From Phycisphaerae bacterium (GTDB taxonomy: Bacteria; Planctomycetota; Phycisphaerae; Phycisphaerales; SM1A02), in contig PBAX01000023.1 of assembly GCA_002716385.1 (NCBI GenBank), positions 1 through 64,000 of the forward strand: a stretch of 64,000 nucleotides of DNA. The letters are read 5' to 3'. How positions within the stretch are numbered: position 1 is the stretch's first letter; each line of letters opens with the position of its first letter. Shown piece by piece: positions 1 through 8,920 of the stretch. Below the pieces are notes generated by a model, which saw only the letters and a program-made list of their open reading frames with translations, ran no database searches and was not told the origin of the DNA. The position numbers were made by a program, and so were the translations under genes.

Positions 1-38
1 ACCCGCCGAGCCTCCATACCCCGGAATCCTCCTTCCGA

Positions 39-629
39 TCACTCCTCCAGCTTCTTGCTCCCCTCCCTCTGGCAAGCAATCTTCAGATTGTCCAGAAGAA
101 TTGTGCCACGGGACGAGCTTGCTCCATCGACCTCAAACCGAAGAATCAGCTGGCTGGACGGCTCCGCCAGAGGCAGATCAGCCGAGTGCACCGCCCAGGT
201 CTCCCCGATCGACCAGACCGGACCCTCCCTGAAAGTCTTTCCACCATCAACGGAGATCGCCATTCTGAGGGTTGAAAATCCTGTTCCGCTGCGACGAACC
301 GCCGCACTCACCTTCGTTCCGCCACATGCCTCCACCGGCAGAAACAACTCGAATTGCTTGCCGTTGCGAGCCATCCCCGAGAGCGACAACGCCATTCCAG
401 CGGTCTCTGGTTCGGTCATGTTCAACTTGGTGCCGGACGGATTGGAAACCGAACGTTCGTTCCAATCCTCACCCAAGACAAGATCGCCTTCACCGGAATC
501 GGCCTTGATTCTCCTGGCGTCACCGTCGTACTGATTGAAATCCCAACATGCCTGCGTGCCGGCCTGCACCGGCATGACACCCACCAACGCGATCAGCAAC
601 GACACACGAACCATCAATCCAATCAACAT
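39..629 (-). CDS. Secreted beta-sandwich-like protein of unknown function
   Basis: The 196-residue product begins with a hydrophobic signal peptide (about residues 1-23, ending near VQAG), so it is predicted to be exported. The mature part is rich in alternating hydrophobic and Gly/Ser residues and closes with a stretch (LILRFEVDGA, then ILLDNLKI) typical of jelly-roll domains that bind ligands or carbohydrate. The phrase SVDGGKTFREG resembles sialidase/BNR-type surface proteins. No catalytic motif is recognised. The start is fixed by a near-perfect Shine-Dalgarno (AAGGAGGT) seven bases before the ATG. It is transcribed away from the thioredoxin-like gene on the other side of a 154-bp divergent gap. 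Function unknown; a carbohydrate-binding or adhesive role is a guess from the fold-like pattern. Confidence 0.75.
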   Translation of the reverse strand: MLIGLMVRVSLLIALVGVMPVQAGTQACWDFNQYDGDARRIKADSGEGDLVLGEDWNERSVSNPSGTKLNMTEPETAGMALSLSGMARNGKQFELFLPVEACGGTKVSAAVRRSGTGFSTLRMAISVDGGKTFREGPVWSIGETWAVHSADLPLAEPSSQLILRFEVDGASSSRGTILLDNLKIACQREGSKKLEE

Positions 630-783
630 CGATCTACCTCCTTGTCAATGCGGATTTCACTGGTGGGCCACGACGTCCTATCATGTCGCCCGGACCAGCG
701 TTTCGAACGATACTTCTCCAGCAGGCATTGATCCAGAAACCTGCTGAACTTCATTTCATTTGTCTCACACCGGAGAAAGAACC

Positions 784-1338
784 ATGGCGCGCACCCCATC
801 AACGATGCCGGCACTTGGCAGTTCAGCAGTCGAATTTTCTCTACCGGACGGCACTGGAGCGATGCATTCGCTGGAGAGCTGCCGAGGCGAAAAAGGGACG
901 CTTGTCATCTTCATGTGCAACCACTGTCCGTTCGTCGTCCATATATCGGATGAACTGGCGAATCTGGAACGAGACTATTCCAGCCGTGGGATCGGCATTG
1001 TGGCCATCAACTCAAACGACGTAGACAACTATCCCGATGACGCCCCCGACAAGATGGTCGAGACAGCACGGGCATGGGGACTTGAGTTCCCCTACCTCTT
1101 CGATGAATCACAGGAAATCGCCCGTGCCTATCAAGCCGCCTGCACTCCGGACTTCTTTCTCTACGACGACGACAACAGCCTGATCTACAGAGGCCAACTC
1201 TGCGACAGCCGGCCCGGATCCGACGTACCCGTCACTGGAGCGGATCTTCGAGCGGCACTGGAGGCGCTCATCTCGGGAAGCGGCGTCAGTGATGACCAGA
1301 AGCCGAGCATCGGATGCAACATCAAGTGGAAGCAATGA
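784..1338 (+). CDS. Thioredoxin-fold peroxiredoxin/TlpA-like protein
   Basis: The 184-residue protein belongs to the AhpC/TSA-thioredoxin superfamily. Its CxxC pair is C45-N-H-C48 in the context FMCNHCPFV, the signature of a widespread 'thioredoxin family protein' group that keeps the thioredoxin fold but has no defined substrate. A later WGLEFPYLFD segment and YQAACTPDFFLYD (with the cis-Pro loop TP) fit the rest of the fold. There is no signal peptide, so it is probably cytoplasmic. The reading frame extends 24 bases upstream to a TTG, but GGAGAA lies 7 bases before the ATG at 784, which is taken as the start. Redox or thiol-peroxidase activity is expected but not shown. Confidence 0.85.
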   Translation: MARTPSTMPALGSSAVEFSLPDGTGAMHSLESCRGEKGTLVIFMCNHCPFVVHISDELANLERDYSSRGIGIVAINSNDVDNYPDDAPDKMVETARAWGLEFPYLFDESQEIARAYQAACTPDFFLYDDDNSLIYRGQLCDSRPGSDVPVTGADLRAALEALISGSGVSDDQKPSIGCNIKWKQ

Positions 1339-1382
1339 CCACTTGATGGGATCTCAGTAGACAGAAGGACGGCCAATGTCGA

Positions 1383-4130
1383 TCAGCATGGCCCCCATGA
1401 GTCGAGAATCGTCAGGATCTCATAGACGCCGACGAAGCCGTCCCCATCCATGTCCTCGATACAGCTTGAACATTGACCGTAATTGCCGATGACCAGCAGA
1501 ATATCCGTGACGTTCACCACGTTGTCACCATTGACATCCGCTTCGCACAACTGAGGGAACACAACTTCAGTGATCCAGGTGCGCCAGCCGCCACCATTGG
1601 TCCATTCGTGCGCAAGCCAGAGACGCCCCTGTTCGTCTGGATAGGGTGCGGCACCGGCGTAGTCGCCCCATCGACCGCCCGTCATGGGCGCCGTGGACTC
1701 CTGCACCAGCTCCATGGCCTGGAAGGTGCCAGGGGGATCTCCAGCTGCACGCTTGGCGCTGTACATGGAGATGTACTCGTTGGCCGAGGAGCGAGCGAAT
1801 GTCACCGCGGCGTTCCCAAGGGCATCAACCGTGATGCCGGGAAAATAGGTATGGATCCCCTGCCCGGCATCGATCTCGCCCCACTGGGCAACGGTCGGAT
1901 TCACGGACGATGCTGGCCATCCATTCATCGCGATCTCATACCAACGCACTCGTGTCCGATCGTTGTTCACATGATGGACCGCCCAGATGGAACCGCCACG
2001 CTGGATGCAGGACCAGAATCTCGGCTCGAATAGGAACGGACGATCCGTCGTGCCCTGCTGTGGCGGCTGTGTCGGGTACGAATAGATCTGGACAGGAAGG
2101 TCGTAGGTCACCAGGGTCGGATCCAGATCAGGATTGGCAATGGCATGAATGCGGATCTCGTTGAAGCCGACACCGTTGCTCGTGCCTTCCGAGGACTGGA
2201 TGAGGTACTGCGGCGTCTCGGGATCCCAGCTGACGGGCATGCCGAGCGACTGGTTGCCGGCACCACTGAGCGACAGCTGCTTCCAGGTGAGTGGATCGCC
2301 AACCAGTGCCGGATCCTTCTTGATGCAGAGCACCAGATACTTGTCCGGTGAGAAGAAGTCTGCCGACAAGAAGATGAACTGCTCGTTGACCGAGAGATTC
2401 GGGGAATCGATGTTCGAATCGAAGTCGGACACATCGAGCAGGTACTTGTACCACGCCCCATCCGCCTGTTCGGTCGCCGACACAGCGAGCAGGAAATAGG
2501 AATCCGATCCACTGCGAGCATTGGCCATGGCCACGAATCGCCTGGCGTGCGGATCCCAGATAACCTCGGGGTCGAAGACGAAACCTGGTGCACCGACGGA
2601 TCCCCAGAAGCCGCTGCTTCCTTCGATCGGCTCCTCGAAGAGTTTTGTCCCCGTGCGGGTATAGGCGGCGATACCACCATTCACGACCTCCACGACATGG
2701 CCCGGCCCCAGAGCGATGTCGGGATCCGGTGGATTCCAACCCGTGTTGCTGATGCCTTCGAAATCATGCTCCTCCGCACCAACGCGTCGGGGCATCGGAT
2801 CAAGTGGCACGAAATCCGGGTCGAACGTCGGCGGACTTGGGGCCATGGCGACCATCCGTGTGGGCATGGGCGGCATCGAGACAGGCTGGTTCCCGGTCTC
2901 GACTGGATCGAGCACCATGACATTGGCCGCCGATGAATCATCCCCGGGACCATGGCCGGAGAATCCGATGGCTCTGCTGCCAGATGACGACACGATCATC
3001 GCAGGCGTGGTCGCGGCAATGGCGACGTGATGGCCCGGAGCGAGTGATGCATCCAGCCATTCCGGAGCGGTCAGTGGACGGCCGTCCGTGGTGAATTCCT
3101 GTATCCGTACACGATGCTTGCCCTGACCGGACGTGTCCTCATTCCAGGCGAGGGTCCAGCTGCCATCCTTCCGAGCTGCCACATGAACACCGCTTATCCA
3201 GGCATCCGTTTCACGAGTCGCCTCGATTTGAACTGGTTCTCCAATGCGATGACCCTCGGCATCGAGCCTCTGCGTGAAGATGCTGTAGTGGTCGGATCCC
3301 GGAACCAGCCAAGCGATGATGGCGCCATCGGACAGCCGATCGACCGACGCCTCGATGCTTCCTTCGCAGGCGAGTCTCTGGATTGGCCCCACGGGCTGAC
3401 CGGCGGAATCGACGACCTGCATCATCAATCCGGCAGGACGATCGGTTGTGATCTGCCATATGACGACGAATCTGCCATCCGGCAACGTGGCGAGACGAGG
3501 CAAGGCGGCGGCACCTGATGAATCGATCTGGCGTTCAGATCCGGCTGGTTCGCCATCGACACCCAGACCTCGTACGGCGATCTGGTGACCGTTCGACGTC
3601 TCGGTCAACCAAGCCAGAAGCCCATGGCCATCTTCGTTGATGGCGATGGCGGGCTGAGTCTGATGACCAGCACGATGTTCGTTGATGGCCACCTCAGGTC
3701 GCCACTGATTGTTCTTGAACTGACGAGCGACGATACCACCGGCCTGGCCGTCCTGTCCGGTGCTGGTCCACGCCACCCAATAGCCTCCGGTCGGATCGGC
3801 GGCGATGCTTGGCTGCTTCTGGTGACCTTCGACATGCTCATTGATCGCGAACTCGTCACCCAGAGGCTGTCCCGACATGTCAGCGAATCTGCCGTAGACC
3901 CCGTAGCGACCACCCTGTTGCCGACGGCTGTCCCAGGCAATCAGCATTCGATCCTGATCGTCGGCTGCCAGCGTTACGTGAGCCTGTTGACTGGATGTGA
4001 ACTGGTTGAGCTGGGCGGAAGCCGAGGACCTGTCTGATTGAATCGACGAACAACCAGTGCTGAACGCCAATGCTGCCGTGGCTACACAAACCGTGCTCTT
4101 CACCATCAAGGATCGATGCCTCTTCTTCAT
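1383..4130 (-). CDS. Large secreted lipoprotein with beta-propeller-like repeats and dockerin-like tail
   Basis: The 915-residue protein starts with a lipoprotein signal peptide (lipobox FSTGC, lipidated Cys about residue 27). Residues about 40-400 hold repeated segments of the form 'AWxxxxxxGxxxVxGRxxxxDG' with recurring phrases such as AINEH-GHQ-QPAIA, suggesting propeller-like blades. A second part, about 450-850, also looks beta-rich, with aromatic and Gly-rich strands. The C-terminus has two calcium-loop motifs, DVNGDNVVNV and DMDGDGFVGV, and ends in SWGPC: a dockerin-type module of the Gly-Cys kind common in Phycisphaerae. GGAG lies about nine bases before the ATG. It stands alone on its strand. 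Probably a surface-displayed binding or scaffolding protein; no catalytic residues recognised. A protein with both a lipobox and a C-terminal dockerin is unusual. Confidence 0.85.
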   Translation of the reverse strand: MKKRHRSLMVKSTVCVATAALAFSTGCSSIQSDRSSASAQLNQFTSSQQAHVTLAADDQDRMLIAWDSRRQQGGRYGVYGRFADMSGQPLGDEFAINEHVEGHQKQPSIAADPTGGYWVAWTSTGQDGQAGGIVARQFKNNQWRPEVAINEHRAGHQTQPAIAINEDGHGLLAWLTETSNGHQIAVRGLGVDGEPAGSERQIDSSGAAALPRLATLPDGRFVVIWQITTDRPAGLMMQVVDSAGQPVGPIQRLACEGSIEASVDRLSDGAIIAWLVPGSDHYSIFTQRLDAEGHRIGEPVQIEATRETDAWISGVHVAARKDGSWTLAWNEDTSGQGKHRVRIQEFTTDGRPLTAPEWLDASLAPGHHVAIAATTPAMIVSSSGSRAIGFSGHGPGDDSSAANVMVLDPVETGNQPVSMPPMPTRMVAMAPSPPTFDPDFVPLDPMPRRVGAEEHDFEGISNTGWNPPDPDIALGPGHVVEVVNGGIAAYTRTGTKLFEEPIEGSSGFWGSVGAPGFVFDPEVIWDPHARRFVAMANARSGSDSYFLLAVSATEQADGAWYKYLLDVSDFDSNIDSPNLSVNEQFIFLSADFFSPDKYLVLCIKKDPALVGDPLTWKQLSLSGAGNQSLGMPVSWDPETPQYLIQSSEGTSNGVGFNEIRIHAIANPDLDPTLVTYDLPVQIYSYPTQPPQQGTTDRPFLFEPRFWSCIQRGGSIWAVHHVNNDRTRVRWYEIAMNGWPASSVNPTVAQWGEIDAGQGIHTYFPGITVDALGNAAVTFARSSANEYISMYSAKRAAGDPPGTFQAMELVQESTAPMTGGRWGDYAGAAPYPDEQGRLWLAHEWTNGGGWRTWITEVVFPQLCEADVNGDNVVNVTDILLVIGNYGQCSSCIEDMDGDGFVGVYEILTILDSWGPC

Positions 4131-4405
4131 GTCTTTGACTCCAGATCTAAATCGAATGAGCTACCGCGGATGGTCACATTCGCCCACATCAGACCAATCG
4201 GCATGTTCGCCCATCTACACCAGTGGATTCTCTACCTTACCCCCCAGTTGTATGAGACGGAACCGCGAATTGGATAGATTGTCAATACCGCCCAACAGAG
4301 GCGTTTTCATACAATCCCGGAGGCTTTGGTTGGATCACCAATGGTTCTCAAGGTTCACTTGAGCCACCTTCACCAATCGTCCGAACGATCGATCAGGAGC
4401 AGCGC

Positions 4406-5377
4406 ATGAATCCCCACGAAACAACCTCACGACGGACAATGATGGCCAGCGGTGCAGCAGCGATGACAATGGGAATGATCGCGCCGGCCGTTGGACAGCC
4501 CGGCAGCTCCGATGGCCCCAGACGAGTGATGAGACTCGCACATCTCACTGATGTCCATGTGCAACCTGAGAGGGATGCCGGCAAGGGGTTCGCCACCTGT
4601 CTCGAGCATGTCCAGAGTCAACAGGACCCCGCATCCCTCATCATCTTCGGAGGCGACAACGTCATGAACGTGGACAGCCAGGAGGGAAGCGAGCGAGCGG
4701 ATGTCCAAATCGGCCTCTGGCAAGACGTGCTCAAGCAGAATTGCTCGCTCCCGCATCGGACCATAATCGGCAACCACGACATACTCGGCATGCAACCGGT
4801 GGATGGTAAGAAATGGGCCGTCGATGCATATGGACTGCCCGGTCGCTACTACGACTGGTCCCAGTCCGGCTGGCACTTCATCGCGTTGGACAGCACCAGT
4901 CCGAACTCGCTTCGAGGCGGCGAGGGCGGCTACAAGGGAATGCTTGACGACGAGCAGTTCCAATGGCTCAAGAAGAGGCTCGAGTCCATTCCATCCTCCC
5001 GCCCTATCTGCATCATCAGCCACATACCGATCCTGTCGGCCTGCGCCTACTTCGACGGGGAGAACGAGAAGAACATGGACTGGGTCGTGCCCGGATCATG
5101 GATGCACATCGATGCCCGAAGACTGAAGGATCTCTTCCACGCCCACTCGAACGTGAAGCTCTGCCTCTCGGGGCACATGCACTTGGCGGATATCGTCGAC
5201 TATCTGGGTGTTCGATATGCGTGCAACGGCGCGGTGTGCGGAAGCTGGTGGGACGGGAACTACCACGAGTTCGGACCCGGCTATGCCATGATCGATCTGT
5301 ATGACGATGGCTCGACGACCGTGGATTTCCAGAACTATCCATGGACGCCGGTTCCCGACAAGGCACCGGGCTCGTGA
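4406..5377 (+). CDS. Tat-exported calcineurin-like metallophosphoesterase
   Basis: The 323-residue protein starts with a twin-arginine signal (SRR-T-M-MASGA at residues 8-17, then a hydrophobic Ala/Met stretch), so the folded enzyme is likely exported by Tat. The dinuclear metal site of the calcineurin-like family is complete: D49-x-H51 (LTDVH), GGD84N, GN123-H124-D, S-H206-IP and G-H257-M-H259. The family hydrolyses phosphomonoesters or phosphodiesters; the substrate cannot be told from sequence. A GGAG precedes the ATG by six bases or so. It converges with the yjbQ-like gene, leaving only 12 bases between the stop codons. Periplasmic phosphate scavenging is a reasonable inference. Confidence 0.92.
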   Translation: MNPHETTSRRTMMASGAAAMTMGMIAPAVGQPGSSDGPRRVMRLAHLTDVHVQPERDAGKGFATCLEHVQSQQDPASLIIFGGDNVMNVDSQEGSERADVQIGLWQDVLKQNCSLPHRTIIGNHDILGMQPVDGKKWAVDAYGLPGRYYDWSQSGWHFIALDSTSPNSLRGGEGGYKGMLDDEQFQWLKKRLESIPSSRPICIISHIPILSACAYFDGENEKNMDWVVPGSWMHIDARRLKDLFHAHSNVKLCLSGHMHLADIVDYLGVRYACNGAVCGSWWDGNYHEFGPGYAMIDLYDDGSTTVDFQNYPWTPVPDKAPGS

Positions 5378-5389
5378 ATGAGGCGGGTC

Positions 5390-5809
5390 TCAGGATTCAA
5401 CGGCGGGTGTGACGACCACGATCAACTGCCGAGCATGACTGGCTCGCCGATGTTCACAGAGATAGATCCCCTGCCATGTGCCCAGCATGAGCGTCCCTGC
5501 GCAGACCGGAATCGAGAGACTCACGTCCGTCACCATCGACCGGATGTGCGAAGGCATGTCATCGGGCCCTTCACTCGTATGCGTGTAGGAGGGATCCCCT
5601 TCGGGCGCCAGGCGTTCCAGCCATGACTCCAGATCGGCCTTCGCGCTTGGATCGGCGTTCTCCTGGATGGTGAGACTGGCAGACGTATGTTGCACGAATA
5701 CCGTGCAGAGGCCATCCCCTCGCGTGAGGGACTGGACCGCCACCGCGACTTCACGGGTGATTTCATGGAGCCCCTTGCCGTTGGTCTGTATCGAAAACTT
5801 CACCGGCAT
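5390..5809 (-). CDS. yjbQ: YjbQ family (UPF0047) protein, secondary thiamine-phosphate synthase-like
   Basis: The 139-residue protein matches the YjbQ/UPF0047 family over its full normal length. Diagnostic segments are HTSASLTIQEN near residue 42, the DMPSHIR stretch in the middle, and LGTWQGIYLCEHR near the C-terminus, which carry the conserved His, Asn and Glu residues of the family pocket. Escherichia coli YjbQ has weak thiamine-phosphate synthase activity in suppressor assays; the true role is unsettled. It is the last gene of a minus-strand operon: its ATG begins two bases after the stop codon of the RND pump, so it is almost certainly co-transcribed with the efflux genes. That linkage is not explained by the known activity. 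Confidence 0.92.
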   Translation of the reverse strand: MPVKFSIQTNGKGLHEITREVAVAVQSLTRGDGLCTVFVQHTSASLTIQENADPSAKADLESWLERLAPEGDPSYTHTSEGPDDMPSHIRSMVTDVSLSIPVCAGTLMLGTWQGIYLCEHRRASHARQLIVVVTPAVES

Positions 5810-5810
5810 G

Positions 5811-8800
5811 TCAGCTGCTCGCCTCCGATGACTGCATAATGATCTCCCCGTCCTCGTTTCGTGGCAGGAAACGATCCTTGGACAGCGCGGAGAAGTAGGT
5901 GTACACGGTCGGCACCACGAAGAGGGACATGAGTGTCCCGAACAACATGCCGCCGATCAGCACCCAACCCACCGGCTCTCTTGTTTCATGACCGGCACCG
6001 CCTTCGATCACCAGAGGAGCAGCCCCCAGCACCATTGCACCGGTCGTCATCAGGATCGGTCGAACTCGGAGCTGGCCGGCATGGATGGTGGCACTAATGA
6101 TGTCCATGCCGTCCCTTCGAGCGCGATTGGCGACTTCGACGATCAGAATGCCGTGCTTGGAGATCAGGCCAACCAGCGTCAGCAGACCGATCTGCGAGTA
6201 GATGTTGAGGGTTTCATCATTGAGCTTGAGACAGACGAGCGCCCCGAGCATCGATAACGGCACCACCAGCAGGACCACGAGGGGATCGATCATGCTGTTG
6301 AACATTCCCGACAGCACCAGATAGACGACGAGGATTCCGCAGGCGAAGCTGAGGCCGACCTTGCCCTGCCCCTGCGTATAGGTCCATGAATACCCCGTTG
6401 TGGAACCAATGATTCCATCCGTGTTGTCCTGTGTCCACTGCTCGAGAAAATCGAGCGAGTCCCCCAGCGCCATGCCCGGACCGGTATTCGCATTGATCGT
6501 GAGCGACTCCTGCCCCATGTAGTGATTGGCGTACAGGAGACCCTCGAAGGGCTCGAATGTCACCAATGCGGAGAGCGGCACCAGCTGCTCGTCCGCGCCA
6601 CGAACATAGATGTCATCGAGAATCTTGAGATCCGACAGTTCATCCGGATGTATGCCCACATAGACCCAGTAGGCCAGCCCGTCCTTCACAAACTGGTTGA
6701 GAAGATCCGGTGCTAGCGTCGCCGCCAATGTCTGGCCGGCATCGGATGCGGATACACCCGAAGCTTCCGCCAGTTCACGATCCAGAACTACGCGATATTG
6801 TGGACTGGCTGGCTGCAGATCGATGCTGGCACCGGAGACGTACTTGTTGAAGTCGGGATCTGCCGCGAGTTTCTTCCATGATTCCCACAAGTTGTCATAG
6901 CCATCGACCGATCGCCACACGTAATTCACGTCCTGCATGCTGGCGCCGCCGAAGACCGATGGCGGGATATTGACCGGAACGGCCTCCACCCCAGGTATCT
7001 CGGACATCGGCCCGTAGAGGGAAGCCACGATCTCCTGCTGGGATCTGTCCCGCTCGCTTTCAGGCGTCAGCGTGAGGATCCCCAGACCTTCGTAGTAACT
7101 AGGCGGAGGCGAGCCGATCAGATTGATGTTCGCAACCCCTTCGGGAACCTTCTGGAGGATGGCGTCGATTTCATCCGCATTGCGACGCAGATCGGCAAAT
7201 GAGATGTGCTGCGGCCCCTCGTAGAAGACGATGACGACGCTCTGATCCTCGGTGGGCAGCAGTTCGGACTGAAGCGTCTTTCCGACCATGTAGGCGGCGA
7301 AGGCGACTCCTATCGCGATGAGCACCACCAGTGGACGCAGATACCTGAGCGTGAAGGAGAGCAGCTTGCCGTAATTGCGGCTGATCCAGTCCTGACCTTC
7401 AGAACTCTTCGCCCCATCGCCGGCATTCTCCATCATCTTCTTGGAAGGACGCAGCAGGAGACGACACATGACCGGGCTCAGGGTCATGGCTATGTAGCCG
7501 GAAATTAGGACTGTGCCGGCAAGCGTGAACGCGAACTGCTCGAACAACGCCCCCATCTGGCCGGGAACAAGTCCTACCGGCGCAAAGACGAGGGCCAGTG
7601 TCGTCGTCGTGGCGATGAGTGGAAAGAGGATATCACGCAGGCCTTCGATGGCGGCAGTCATGGGCTTCTTGCCCGACTCCATGTATCGATAGATGTTCTC
7701 GAGCACGACGATCCCGTCATCCACCACCAATCCGATTGCAAGCACCAACGCGAGCAGCGTCATCGTGTTGAGACTGAATCCGAGAACCAGCAGCAGCCCC
7801 ATCGCCCCGGCGAGCGACAGTGGAATCGTCACGATGGGAACCAGGACAGCCCGCCACGACAGCAGGAAGAGCGAGACAACAAGTATCACCAGCACGATCG
7901 CCTCGCCCATTGACTTGACGACCTCGACGATCGAGCTCCTCACGAAGTCCGTTCGATCGTAGGTGATGACCAGTTCGAGATCTCCCGGGAGCTGGCGATT
8001 GAGCTCCGGCAGCAGCTCACGCAACGCGTTCGAGACGTCAATGGCGTTCGCATCCGCAAAGGTCTCAACCGCCATGCCCATGCCGACGGTGCCGTTAAAG
8101 AGGAAGAGATCCTGAGGCGGCACGTTGTTGGCGCCCAGTTCCGCATAGCCGATGTCGCTGAGACGAATCGGGAATCCATCACGATAGGCGATGATCAGAT
8201 CATTCCAGCCATCCGCGGTGTTGATTCGAAAATCCGTGGTGACGTCGTACTGGCGATAGTCGTTGAGCAGATCGCCGGCCGACATCGCGACGCTCTGGTC
8301 CTGAACGGCATTGGAAACATCGATGGGCGTCAGACCGTGACCAGCCAGCTTGGCTGGATCGATCCAGAGCCGCATCGCATAGGGATTGTCGAAGACCTCG
8401 ATCTGATTGACGCCATCGACATTGTTGAGCGTGTTGAGGAGATTCGAGTTGTAGACCGCCGTCAATTCCGGCAAGGATGCGGTCTTGCTCGTGAGCGCCA
8501 TGTAGATCTGGGGGGTCGAGGAGGCGCTTGCCACGACAGGAGGCAATGCGGATGCGGGGAAGTAGCTCGAGGCCTGGGAGACGCGATTCTGGATGAGACT
8601 CGCCACGACACCAGAGTCGGTGCCCATTTCAAGCGTGACGGTGATGACCGACGTCCCCTGCGTACTGGTCGAGGTGTAGTAGACGATTCCCTCGATACCG
8701 GTCAAGACCTGTTCGATGGGCGTCGTGATCTCCGCTTCCATCAGGGAGGCGTCCGCACCCTGATAGGTCGTGCTGATGGTGACCTCCGGAAGCGAGATCG

Positions 8801-8915
8801 CTGGATACTGCGAGATCGGAAGCAGGTAGAACGCGATGACGCCGATGACGACAAGGAGAATGTTGCAGACAAAGGCGACGATCGGCCTTCTAATCAGCAG
8901 TTCCAGAAGGGCCAT
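5811..8915 (-). CDS. RND-family efflux pump inner-membrane subunit (AcrB/MexF-like)
   Basis: This 1034-residue protein is a full-length HAE-1 type resistance-nodulation-division transporter. It starts with the characteristic LLIRRPIVAFVCNILLVVIGV first membrane helix. The proton-relay aspartates are present in helix 4 (GLVVDDGIVVLENIY) and the relay lysine in helix 10 (LISKHGILIVEVANRAR). Twelve membrane segments and two large periplasmic loops are expected. It exports drugs, detergents or similar amphiphiles with proton antiport, together with the adaptor encoded just upstream. A TTG nine bases earlier overlaps the adaptor stop codon, but the ATG at 8915 is preferred because AAGGG lies about ten bases before it. 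No TolC-like outer-membrane channel is encoded in the window. Confidence 0.95.
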   Translation of the reverse strand: MALLELLIRRPIVAFVCNILLVVIGVIAFYLLPISQYPAISLPEVTISTTYQGADASLMEAEITTPIEQVLTGIEGIVYYTSTSTQGTSVITVTLEMGTDSGVVASLIQNRVSQASSYFPASALPPVVASASSTPQIYMALTSKTASLPELTAVYNSNLLNTLNNVDGVNQIEVFDNPYAMRLWIDPAKLAGHGLTPIDVSNAVQDQSVAMSAGDLLNDYRQYDVTTDFRINTADGWNDLIIAYRDGFPIRLSDIGYAELGANNVPPQDLFLFNGTVGMGMAVETFADANAIDVSNALRELLPELNRQLPGDLELVITYDRTDFVRSSIVEVVKSMGEAIVLVILVVSLFLLSWRAVLVPIVTIPLSLAGAMGLLLVLGFSLNTMTLLALVLAIGLVVDDGIVVLENIYRYMESGKKPMTAAIEGLRDILFPLIATTTTLALVFAPVGLVPGQMGALFEQFAFTLAGTVLISGYIAMTLSPVMCRLLLRPSKKMMENAGDGAKSSEGQDWISRNYGKLLSFTLRYLRPLVVLIAIGVAFAAYMVGKTLQSELLPTEDQSVVIVFYEGPQHISFADLRRNADEIDAILQKVPEGVANINLIGSPPPSYYEGLGILTLTPESERDRSQQEIVASLYGPMSEIPGVEAVPVNIPPSVFGGASMQDVNYVWRSVDGYDNLWESWKKLAADPDFNKYVSGASIDLQPASPQYRVVLDRELAEASGVSASDAGQTLAATLAPDLLNQFVKDGLAYWVYVGIHPDELSDLKILDDIYVRGADEQLVPLSALVTFEPFEGLLYANHYMGQESLTINANTGPGMALGDSLDFLEQWTQDNTDGIIGSTTGYSWTYTQGQGKVGLSFACGILVVYLVLSGMFNSMIDPLVVLLVVPLSMLGALVCLKLNDETLNIYSQIGLLTLVGLISKHGILIVEVANRARRDGMDIISATIHAGQLRVRPILMTTGAMVLGAAPLVIEGGAGHETREPVGWVLIGGMLFGTLMSLFVVPTVYTYFSALSKDRFLPRNEDGEIIMQSSEASS

Positions 8916-8920
8916 TCCGC

